The position numbers and the translations under genes were made by a program. Under the pieces are notes generated by a model. The model worked only from the letters and a program-made list of their open reading frames with translations, searched no databases and had not been told where the DNA came from. This document shows, in pieces, positions 1-5,316 of a stretch of DNA of 6,221 nt (its first letter is position 1; every line of letters begins with the position of its first letter). The DNA is from DHVE2 group archaeon (GTDB lineage Archaea > Thermoplasmatota > Thermoplasmata > Thermoplasmatales > Aciduliprofundaceae), in the NCBI GenBank assembly GCA_027056155.1, contig JALULR010000182.1, forward strand, positions 1,370 through 7,590. The letters are read 5' to 3'.

Positions 1-829
1 TTTTGTGAGTTACCACATGGTCAATCATGTCAGTGATAGTAACGCCTCCAACGTTTATGGGCTCTGCAACCTCGTGAAACAGGCCGTGAGCAAAAGAATA
101 CCGAAATGAAGTCATCAAGCTTTCAATATCATCTCCGTAAATATCCTCAATCTCGTGCCTTGAATGCTCGGCTCGATGCAGCACGCTCTTTCCACCCATT
201 TCTGCGATTTTTTTGTGAACCTCTGCATCGTTTTCAAGAATCTTTATTGCATACCATCTTGCAGGCTCAATGTTTAGAGGCCTTATTAGCTCCACTATCT
301 CTTCAATTCTTCGCTCCACATCTTCTGGGTACTCTACTTTCTTTGCGTTGAATTGTCCGTGTAAAATTTTATCTTTGAGCTCCTCAATGCCCTTTCCTCG
401 AATCCCCACAGCGGGAACTACGGGCAATCCCATTATGCGAGACATCTTTTCAACATCTATTTTATACTTCTTCTGAGCCTCATCGAACATGTTGAGAACC
501 ACAACTATTTTTGAATGCAACTCGAGAAGCTCTGTGAGCAGGTACAAATTTCTCTCAAGATTCGATGCGTCAATTATATCTACAATAATATCCGGCTTTT
601 CATCAATTATGAAGTTTCTTGTGATTATTTCTTCCAGTGAGTATGCGGTTAGGGAATATGTTCCGGGAAGGTCAACTACCTTCACGCGCACTCCTTCTAT
701 TTCCACCTCTCCCTCTTTCTTCTCCACAGTCACACCGGGCCAGTTTCCCACATGCTGCTTCATGCCGGTTAGCGCGTTGAAAATGGTGGACTTTCCGGTG
801 TTGGGATTACCTGCGAGAGCTACTAACAC
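1..829 (-). CDS. feoB: Ferrous iron transporter FeoB, N-terminal part (runs off the left edge)
   Basis: This is the first 276 codons of FeoB, the GTP-dependent inner-membrane Fe(II) importer; a full family member is roughly 600-700 residues, so the membrane domain lies outside the window. The G domain is intact: G1 GNPNTGKST at residues 7-15, a candidate G2 threonine T34 (PGVTVE), G3 DLPG at 53-56, G4 NMFD at 113-116 and a G5-like AVGIRGKG at 140-147. The Asn in GNPN (N10) is the residue linked in FeoB to potassium-activated GTP hydrolysis. Residues about 165-260 are the helical spacer (GDI-like) domain, and the fragment ends in TDMIDHVVTHK, the typical lead-in to the transmembrane part. The only start after the upstream in-frame stop is GTG at 829. 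It is preceded by GAGGTGAT, which lies across the last codons of feoA. The gap to the feoA stop is 4 bases, so the two genes are co-transcribed and probably translationally coupled. Confidence 0.97.
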   Translation of the reverse strand, partial: MLVALAGNPNTGKSTIFNALTGMKQHVGNWPGVTVEKKEGEVEIEGVRVKVVDLPGTYSLTAYSLEEIITRNFIIDEKPDIIVDIIDASNLERNLYLLTELLELHSKIVVVLNMFDEAQKKYKIDVEKMSRIMGLPVVPAVGIRGKGIEELKDKILHGQFNAKKVEYPEDVERRIEEIVELIRPLNIEPARWYAIKILENDAEVHKKIAEMGGKSVLHRAEHSRHEIEDIYGDDIESLMTSFRYSFAHGLFHEVAEPINVGGVTITDMIDHVVTHK

Positions 830-833
830 GCAA

Positions 834-1265
834 TCACCTCACAAACACGCGATAGGCCATACCCCGTCCGAGGGTAAATACCCCTGCGTCAGTCTGAACC
901 TGCATGGGACAGCAAGGCTGTATTACTTTTAATAGCTTGCCCACTGAAATACCCATAGTGCCCATGTTCTGCACAAAACCAACTCCGCCGTCTATAAATA
1001 CAACCCTCACTTTTGAGTTGCGGGGAACCAAAGACAGAGGCACAACACTATCTACCTCTACAAATGATGCTTCTTGCCTCCGCAGCGAGATAAAAAATCC
1101 TCGGATTTCATACTCTATCGGGTCTTTTAGTGGAGATACTCGCACAACCCGAACAATTGCGCCGGGCAGAAGCCCCATGGAGAGCAAGCGGCGATGCAGA
1201 GCTCCTGTGCCTGTAATCTTTTTGACGAGTCCGTACTCGCCCGGCTTGAGCTCGGAAAGAAGCAT
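834..1265 (-). CDS. feoA: FeoA-family protein with two tandem FeoA (SH3-like) domains
   Basis: This 143-residue cytosolic partner of FeoB belongs to the FeoA family of small SH3-like proteins thought to bind and modulate FeoB. A usual FeoA is about 75-90 residues; this one is nearly twice that. Residues 1-72 are a canonical FeoA domain (LSELKPGEYG, then RRLLSMGLLPG at 25-35, and a closing ISLRRQEASFVEVD). Residues 75-143 look like a second, diverged copy: GGVGFVQNMGTMGISVG at 93-109 matches the GxG...MGLxxG core, followed by PMQVQ and LGRGMAYRVFV, matching the closing strands of the first domain. The second copy carries a Cys pair (C118-C119) before the PMQVQ strand. The ATG at 1265 has no Shine-Dalgarno sequence and sits about 25 bases from a TATA box, suggesting a leaderless mRNA. 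It is first in the operon with feoB. Both domain assignments are by eye; the first is secure, the second likely. Confidence 0.93.
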   Translation of the reverse strand: MLLSELKPGEYGLVKKITGTGALHRRLLSMGLLPGAIVRVVRVSPLKDPIEYEIRGFFISLRRQEASFVEVDSVVPLSLVPRNSKVRVVFIDGGVGFVQNMGTMGISVGKLLKVIQPCCPMQVQTDAGVFTLGRGMAYRVFVR

Positions 1266-1285
1266 ACTCGGGAAATTGTGAAAAC

Positions 1286-1294
1286 ATATTTAAA
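1286..1294 (-). promoter_or_regulatory. TATA box of the feoAB operon
   Basis: On the minus strand this reads TTTAAATAT within AGTTTAAATAT, a near-ideal archaeal TATA box. Its centre (about 1290) is about 25 bases before the feoA ATG at 1265, which places the predicted transcript start at or next to the start codon. The absence of a ribosome binding site upstream of feoA fits a leaderless transcript. Confidence 0.7.
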
Positions 1295-1308
1295 CTTATC
1301 TAAACATT

Positions 1309-1336
1309 TTTGGCGTGCCTAATTTAATGTGCCTAA
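1309..1336. promoter_or_regulatory. Tandem candidate metalloregulator operators in the feoA / membrane-protein divergent region
   Basis: Two adjacent 14-base units are visible. Unit 1 (1309-1322), TTTGGC-GT-GCCTAA, is an imperfect palindrome with one mismatch between arms. Unit 2 (1323-1336), TTTAAT-GT-GCCTAA, keeps the right arm exactly but has a degenerate left arm. The arms resemble the TTAGG/CCTAA half-sites of DtxR/IdeR-family iron repressors. The position, between the TATA boxes of the divergent feoA and 1389 genes, suits control of both. A nearly identical copy of unit 1 lies at 1896-1909. That this is bound by an iron regulator is inference. Confidence 0.55.
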
Positions 1337-1347
1337 GTAGGAGAAAA

Positions 1348-1357
1348 TATTAAATTA
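1348..1357 (+). promoter_or_regulatory. TATA box of the small membrane protein gene
   Basis: TATTAAATTA sits within a longer A/T-rich stretch. Its centre is about 36 bases before the ATG at 1389, which predicts a transcript starting near 1377 with a very short leader holding the GAGGTGAT ribosome binding site. The box is flanked by a 7-base inverted repeat, GAGAAAA (1341-1347) and TTTTCTC (1360-1366). Confidence 0.5.
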
Positions 1358-1376
1358 GTTTTTCTCATAACCATGT

Positions 1377-1384
1377 GAGGTGAT
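1377..1384 (+). promoter_or_regulatory. Ribosome binding site GAGGTGAT that decides the start of the 1389 gene
   Basis: GAGGTGAT is a long match to the complement of the archaeal 16S rRNA 3' end, and lies 4 bases before the ATG at 1389. An in-frame GTG at 1380 lies inside this motif and would use it up, so the ATG is the better start. The same motif precedes feoB. Confidence 0.75.
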
Positions 1385-1388
1385 ACAA

Positions 1389-1802
1389 ATGCTTCCGCCC
1401 ATGGTCTGGGTACTGCTGTTCTTCTTGATGGTGTTTATTGCATTTCTTATTTTGCCACGCATGTATTTGGCGCTACACGCATGGGTAAGGGACACCCGCC
1501 CCGAAATAATCTATGATAGAATGTACGGGTTAAGTTACCTAACAAATTACAGGCCGCTCATAGCCTCTCTTAGCTTTCGAATGCACCATTTTTATGGGAA
1601 ATGGGCACTTATAAGCGTTCTCTGGGGCTCTATTTTCACATTCTGGTTCGCTGCGGTTCTATTTGCGCATGTTGGCAACAAACAAACCCTGTGTTTTTCA
1701 ACTTTCATAATATTTTTCGTATTGATGCCGCTCTTTATGTGGGGCACCGCAAAATATATGTTCAAAAAATACAGAGAAGAGCAGAGAGGAAGAAGACATT
1801 AG
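1389..1802 (+). CDS. Small three-helix membrane protein of unknown function
   Basis: I do not recognise this 137-residue protein. It has three hydrophobic segments, at about residues 5-23, 72-94 and 101-123. Between the first and second is a polar, aromatic- and Arg-rich stretch (about 24-70, with DTRPEIIYDRMYGL and RMHHFYGKW), and it ends in a basic tail, KKYREEQRGRRH. The tail suggests a cytoplasmic C-terminus by the positive-inside rule. Histidines H66-H67 and a few Cys/Met residues do not form an obvious metal motif. The start was placed at the ATG behind a strong GAGGTGAT rather than at the in-frame GTG at 1380. It is divergent from feoAB and shares with it the region holding tandem candidate operators, so iron-linked regulation is possible; no function can be assigned from sequence. 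Long continuous frame, ribosome binding site and membrane pattern make it a convincing gene. Confidence 0.8.
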   Translation: MLPPMVWVLLFFLMVFIAFLILPRMYLALHAWVRDTRPEIIYDRMYGLSYLTNYRPLIASLSFRMHHFYGKWALISVLWGSIFTFWFAAVLFAHVGNKQTLCFSTFIIFFVLMPLFMWGTAKYMFKKYREEQRGRRH

Positions 1803-1845
1803 CCGCGTACTCATTTCAGTTAGAGGCGAAGTATTCATTATTCGG

Positions 1846-1870
1846 TATTTTTGAAAGATTTTGTATTTTC
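1846..1870 (+). terminator. Possible T-rich transcription terminator after the membrane protein gene
   Basis: Several T-runs (TATTTTT, GATTTT, GTATTTTC) follow the stop at 1802 by about 45 bases. Archaeal termination commonly uses such runs without a hairpin. This part of the 166-base gap holds no convincing gene. Confidence 0.3.
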
Positions 1871-1892
1871 CCTATATCGAAATCACCTATCT

Positions 1893-1909
1893 ATTTTTGG
1901 CTGGCCTAA
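1893..1909. promoter_or_regulatory. Second copy of the feo-type candidate operator, upstream of the glycoprotein gene
   Basis: This site reads ATTTTTGGC-TG-GCCTAA, matching ATTTTTGGC-GT-GCCTAA at 1306-1322 in 15 of 17 positions; only the two central bases differ. It contains the same 14-base imperfect palindrome (TTTGGC-N2-GCCTAA, 1896-1909). It lies in the 166-base gap about 60 bases before the start of the next gene. That makes it a candidate binding site for the same, possibly DtxR-type, regulator. Confidence 0.55.
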
Positions 1910-1932
1910 CAATTGTGCAAGGGAAAAGAAAA

Positions 1933-1949
1933 TAAATGTTAATGTATAT
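1933..1949 (+). promoter_or_regulatory. Probable promoter of the glycoprotein gene
   Basis: TAAATGTTAATGTATAT is the only TATA-like stretch close to the GTG at 1969, which lies about 20-36 bases downstream depending on which part serves as the box. A weak ribosome binding site (GGTG at 1959-1962) precedes the GTG, so the transcript may have a short leader. The exact box is not certain. Confidence 0.4.
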
Positions 1950-1968
1950 CTTGGGGCGGGTGTAGTAT

Positions 1969-2904
1969 GTGAGCGACGATGATGAGGAGCGCAAGGTATC
2001 ACGCAACAAGAAGATGGGATATGGTCACCTTGCTGGCCTGATTTTGGTAATTGGCTTACTTGTATCTTTATACCCTTTCTTTAGCGCACCGGTGGGGCAT
2101 TTTGTTTATGTCTATGATTATATGGCAACTTACAATTACACAGAGAATTTTTCCATAAATAAAAATATAGAGTTGCCACCGGGCAATCTTGTGCCTGTGC
2201 TAAAAACGCACTATAATGAATACAACGCTCATGATGTGCTCAATATAACTTCTCTATTTGGCATGAATAATTCTAATGTTGCGGATTACGGAGCGTATTA
2301 CATTGCTACCACGAGCAACGCAACGCTAAATGTATCCAAGGGCGGATATTTTGTTTCGTATATTCGTACGGGTTTGGAGCGCAAGGCTATGAACATGAGC
2401 AATTCCAAAATTTACAATATCAGTAAGAGATACATGCATGCTCTTGCCTCAATCTTGCCAAAAGGCGTGTCCATCGGAGATTATGTAGTATATGGAGGCA
2501 GAGCTTTTGATGTAAATGAAACGGCAATATATTATACAAAAAACATATCTTTCAATCTCACCTTTGCAGAGTATCCCCTTGCTATTAATTTTACTATGGA
2601 GTTAGATGCAAATGGCAAGCTTGCGGGATTCTACGATGTGCCCGTGCATATAAGTTACGGAGGTGTGTATACCCAAATAGGCACATTTAATGATGCGTAT
2701 CTTTTCATGAAAAAAAATGGTATTCCTATAACCGTTGCACCGTGGAATGTATCACGCGTTAGCGTGGATAATGTAACTATGGCTTTTTATTTGCTTGACA
2801 ATCATGACCACGCTCTCATTCCGGGCTACTTTATTGTTATTCGCTTGACTCTCGTAGATGGCACCCATGTGGACCAAAAACTGTTTCTCGGGTGGGAACA
2901 TTAA
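1969..2904 (+). CDS. Membrane-anchored surface protein rich in N-glycosylation sequons, unknown function
   Basis: This 311-residue protein has a short charged N-terminus (MSDDDEERK...NKK), one hydrophobic segment at about 21-40, and no further membrane helix. It is therefore predicted to be a signal-anchored protein with the bulk outside the cell. The outer part holds 14 N-x-S/T sequons (N56, 60, 92, 100, 117, 121, 142, 150, 183, 192, 196, 207, 260, 268) and none before residue 56, as expected for a heavily N-glycosylated archaeal surface protein. It is rich in Tyr, Asn and aromatic beta-strand-like segments. I recognise no catalytic or binding motif. The GTG at 1969 is chosen because it follows GGTG and a TATA-like region; an ATG at codon 16 would drop the charged N-terminus. 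A near-copy of the feo operator lies upstream, so iron-linked expression is possible. An S-layer-associated or solute-binding role is only a guess. Confidence 0.85.
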   Translation: MSDDDEERKVSRNKKMGYGHLAGLILVIGLLVSLYPFFSAPVGHFVYVYDYMATYNYTENFSINKNIELPPGNLVPVLKTHYNEYNAHDVLNITSLFGMNNSNVADYGAYYIATTSNATLNVSKGGYFVSYIRTGLERKAMNMSNSKIYNISKRYMHALASILPKGVSIGDYVVYGGRAFDVNETAIYYTKNISFNLTFAEYPLAINFTMELDANGKLAGFYDVPVHISYGGVYTQIGTFNDAYLFMKKNGIPITVAPWNVSRVSVDNVTMAFYLLDNHDHALIPGYFIVIRLTLVDGTHVDQKLFLGWEH

Positions 2905-2922
2905 AAATCAGCTTGGAAAACG

Positions 2923-2932
2923 ATATTAATAT
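2923..2932 (+). promoter_or_regulatory. TATA box of thi4
   Basis: ATATTAATAT lies in the 47-base gap before thi4, with its centre about 24-25 bases before the ATG at 2952. No ribosome binding site is seen, so thi4 probably has its own leaderless transcript despite following the glycoprotein gene closely. I see no copy of the feo-type operator here. Confidence 0.6.
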
Positions 2933-2951
2933 GCTCGCCATACCTTGAACC

Positions 2952-3710
2952 ATGGAACCTGAACGAGAGATTAGTGAGCTGATAATTGACGAGTATTTCC
3001 GTATTTTCAAAGAGTCTCTAGAATCCGATGCAGTTGTAGTCGGTGGCGGTCCATCGGGGCTGTACGCTGCCATGCTCTTGGCAAAAGATGGTTATCGCAC
3101 TGTGCTTATTGATAAAAAGCTCTCGCTGGGCGGGGGAATTTGGGGCGGCGGTATGTTTTTCAACACCATTACTTTTTCAGAAGAATCAAAGCCCGTTTTT
3201 GAAGAGCTGGATATTAATTATGAAAAGAGAGGCGATATGTATGTGGCCAGTGCCATAGAGCTTGCGGGAGCATTGATATACAAACTATCGCGCAGTGGAG
3301 CGCACATACTCAACGGTGTTTTTGCAGAGGACATTATTATGAAAGATGATGAAGTTCGCGGTGTGGTAATAAACTGGTCCACTGTGCCAATTGCGAATTT
3401 GATGGTTGACCCGCTAATGCTAGTATCAAAGGTGGTAATAGATGCAACGGGACACCCTGCAGAGGTAGTAAAACATCTTGCACTGCGCAGGAAAGATATT
3501 ATAATAATGGGCGAAGGTGCAATGAATGTGGAGCTCGGTGACCTTGCCACTGTGCGTAATACGCGGGAGATATTTCCAGGATTGATTGTTTGTGGTATGG
3601 CTGCCAACGGGGTAAGTGGTGCTCCGCGCATGGGGCCTACTTTTGGAGGCATGCTGCTGAGCGGTAAAAAAGCTTACGAGCTAGCAAAGGAGATAATAGA
3701 CGCTCACTGA
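2952..3710 (+). CDS. thi4: Thi4-type thiazole synthase (archaeal ADP-thiazole synthase)
   Basis: This 252-residue enzyme makes the thiazole half of thiamine from NAD, glycine and a sulfur source, in the cytosol. It has the family pattern: an N-terminal helix, Rossmann FAD/NAD-type motif GGGPSG at 31-36, GGGIWGGGMF at 60-69, NWS at 141-143, DATGH at 164-168, EIFPGL at 206-211, and RMGPTFGGM at 226-234. Close archaeal homologues are often annotated as ribose-1,5-bisphosphate isomerase; thiazole synthase is the better-supported function. Odd point: at the position two before the DP of VDP (residue 151), fungal and plant Thi4 have the sulfur-donating Cys and the Methanocaldococcus enzyme has His, but here it is Met. 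That points to a non-suicidal enzyme using free sulfide, probably with Fe(II), or an altered mechanism. The gene has its own TATA box and ends 7 bases into the convergent DUF835 gene. Confidence 0.95.
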   Translation: MEPEREISELIIDEYFRIFKESLESDAVVVGGGPSGLYAAMLLAKDGYRTVLIDKKLSLGGGIWGGGMFFNTITFSEESKPVFEELDINYEKRGDMYVASAIELAGALIYKLSRSGAHILNGVFAEDIIMKDDEVRGVVINWSTVPIANLMVDPLMLVSKVVIDATGHPAEVVKHLALRRKDIIIMGEGAMNVELGDLATVRNTREIFPGLIVCGMAANGVSGAPRMGPTFGGMLLSGKKAYELAKEIIDAH

Positions 3711-5224
3711 ATGCTCTCTATAAACTGAGCAATTAGCGGCGATTCTTCGGCTCTGGGTGTGTACCGAATATATATGTACCCACCTCTAGGCACCACAATA
3801 TCAATGATGTCTTTGAGCAAGTTCATTACATTTTTGTACTTGCCCACGGAGAGTATGTAATCCATACATTCAATATACACCTCTCTCTTTTTTGAGTCTT
3901 CTACGCTCTTTATGCCCTCAAACAGTAATCTATCTACTCCGTAATCTCCAGTTAATTTTAGAACCTCTATATTGTTGCCAAACATGCCACGCATATCTTG
4001 CTCTTCTTTTGTGGTTATTACGAGCATATCCTTCTCTGCTAGAGACTCAGCACTGTGGAGCATAATTACGCGTGGGTCTGGAATCTTTGCTCTTCTCTCA
4101 TCATCTTTGTCAGTGAGCCCCTGCACAGATTTTACGGTTTCTACAGCTAAGACTATAGTTAGGCGATTATTCATGTCTTTAAGGTCTTCAACAAATTCTG
4201 CAAGTGGCCTTCTTCCAAAGTTCTCTATTATGTACTCTGCACCATCTATGAGTATAAGGTCTCCACCGTTATCCACAAAGTTCATTGCTGCGTACATCGC
4301 CTCAAAATGTAAGCGGTCCGGTATTATGCAGCGCTCTGTTCTATCGTTGAAGTAAGTTAGCCATACTATGGGCGTTTTTTCTAGTACATATCTCTTTCTT
4401 AGAAGTGCCGGTGGAGCGATTGTTATAATCATTCCGGGCACCTTTGAAATCTCCTCTCTAAACGCCTTAAATGCAGTGTGCCGGTTTGCGATGCCATTTA
4501 TTTTGTAGAGCTCTACTTTAACACAGCACTCTTCTGATTTTTTAGGCTCGCGCATTGGAACTACGATAAACATGCCGTATTTTACTAGGGCAATGGTAAA
4601 TAATAAACCCATTACGGGGAGCATGTGCACCGCGGTAAAATACTCGAAATCTTCAAAGTATATGGGTGCAAGCTGTGCCAATCCGAGATAGCCTAGTACC
4701 ACAGCAGAGCCAAGTGTCATGTAGAGTGCCTGCATTCTCTCGGCCTTTGTTTTGGTTAAAATAAGAGTATAAAGAGGAATAGAAACAGCAAGAATCAAAA
4801 GGCTAAATACCCATAGCATGTACATGCTCCAAAATGTTCCTCTAATTGCTCCATATTCTGGGTGGCAGTAGAGCATGTGCGGTGTGAAAAACAAGTACAC
4901 GCTTAGAAGAAATGAGACAACATATATGGAAGGCAGAGCTTTGTAAATCACATTTTTTCTTGGAAACATTGTAAGTGCGGTAAGTAACCCTAGGATACCT
5001 ATAAGCGTGCCCAGCGCGGTAATTTTGCTGCCTATACACTCTATTGCGAGATTATTGTAGAATGCCACTGCAAAAATATCAGCAATGGTGAGTATCCATA
5101 TTCCAAGCGAGAATACAAATAAAACGTAAGTTAGCGGCTGCTTTCCCAGCTTTTTGAATATATACGCAAAGTAAAAAACAAATATTATTACGGTTATAAC
5201 ATCGGCAATTATTTCATCATACAT
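3704..5224 (-). CDS. 7TM membrane protein with DUF835 domain and a second DUF835-like region
   Basis: This 506-residue protein has seven predicted membrane helices (about 5-23, 31-53, 66-87, 97-114, 132-155, 166-187, 199-222), similar to the 7TM input region of some archaeal histidine kinases. A cytoplasmic portion follows. Residues about 239-366 are a DUF835 domain (FREEISKVPGMIITIAPP, LEKTPIVWLT, LILIDGAEYIIENFG, then EFVEDLKD), with the hallmark LIDGAEYI strand. Residues about 385-490 appear to be a degenerate second copy (MLVITTKEEQ, then IECMDYILSVGKYKNV, LLKDIIDIV and GGYIYIRYTP). No kinase, cyclase or GGDEF motif is present, so it may be a sensor signalling through DUF835, whose biochemistry is unknown. 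Cys pair C233-C234 lies just after helix 7. The ATG at 5224 directly follows an in-frame stop (TAG) and sits about 26 bases from a TATA box, so it is probably leaderless. It converges on thi4 with a 7-base overlap and diverges from nob1. Confidence 0.9.
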   Translation of the reverse strand: MYDEIIADVITVIIFVFYFAYIFKKLGKQPLTYVLFVFSLGIWILTIADIFAVAFYNNLAIECIGSKITALGTLIGILGLLTALTMFPRKNVIYKALPSIYVVSFLLSVYLFFTPHMLYCHPEYGAIRGTFWSMYMLWVFSLLILAVSIPLYTLILTKTKAERMQALYMTLGSAVVLGYLGLAQLAPIYFEDFEYFTAVHMLPVMGLLFTIALVKYGMFIVVPMREPKKSEECCVKVELYKINGIANRHTAFKAFREEISKVPGMIITIAPPALLRKRYVLEKTPIVWLTYFNDRTERCIIPDRLHFEAMYAAMNFVDNGGDLILIDGAEYIIENFGRRPLAEFVEDLKDMNNRLTIVLAVETVKSVQGLTDKDDERRAKIPDPRVIMLHSAESLAEKDMLVITTKEEQDMRGMFGNNIEVLKLTGDYGVDRLLFEGIKSVEDSKKREVYIECMDYILSVGKYKNVMNLLKDIIDIVVPRGGYIYIRYTPRAEESPLIAQFIESIQ

Positions 5225-5244
5225 CTATATTAAATTTAGCTTTG

Positions 5245-5256
5245 ATTTTATTTAAT
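5245..5256 (-). promoter_or_regulatory. TATA box of the 7TM-DUF835 gene
   Basis: On the minus strand this reads ATTAAATAAAAT. Its centre is about 26-27 bases before the ATG at 5224, predicting a leaderless transcript. A nearer A/T stretch (5226-5234) is too close to the ATG to serve. Confidence 0.55.
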
Positions 5257-5261
5257 CTTTT

Positions 5262-5277
5262 GGTGGTAATTACCACC
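5262..5277. promoter_or_regulatory. Perfect 16-base palindrome between divergent promoters
   Basis: GGTGGTAATTACCACC is identical to its reverse complement over all 16 bases. It lies in the 92-base gap between the TATA boxes of the DUF835 gene (5245-5256) and nob1 (about 5290-5299), a typical position for a dimeric transcription factor able to act on either gene. I do not recognise the motif or its regulator. Confidence 0.6.
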
Positions 5278-5289
5278 CCTCAAAAAGTA

Positions 5290-5299
5290 TTTTTTATAT
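5290..5299 (+). promoter_or_regulatory. TATA box of nob1
   Basis: TTTTTTATAT has its centre about 22 bases before the ATG at 5317. With no ribosome binding site present, this predicts a leaderless or nearly leaderless nob1 transcript and supports the 5317 start over the upstream in-frame start at 5242. Confidence 0.55.
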
Positions 5300-5316
5300 G
5301 CTTACATGCGCAAATC

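Noticed and set aside
489..1281. Open frames on the + strand opposite feoA and feoB (489-932 and 904-1281)
   Set aside because: They are antisense to securely identified feoB and feoA, have Ser/Thr/Pro-rich shadow-like translations, and lack promoters or ribosome binding sites.
1380..1388. GTG start at 1380 for the small membrane protein
   Set aside because: This GTG lies inside the GAGGTGAT ribosome binding site that serves the ATG at 1389.
1601..1909. Open frame overlapping the 3' half of the membrane protein gene and the following gap
   Set aside because: It mostly overlaps a better gene in another frame, has no ribosome binding site, and runs into the T-rich terminator-like stretch and the operator copy.
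3218..3652. Minus-strand open frame opposite thi4
   Set aside because: It is a shadow of thi4, which shows all family motifs.
3972..4355. Plus-strand open frame inside the DUF835 gene
   Set aside because: Ser-rich shadow opposite the conserved DUF835 domain, with no promoter or ribosome binding site.
5242..5316. Upstream in-frame start that would lengthen Nob1 by 25 residues
   Set aside because: It would cover the palindrome and TATA box, and Nob1 proteins begin at the VLD strand encoded from 5317.
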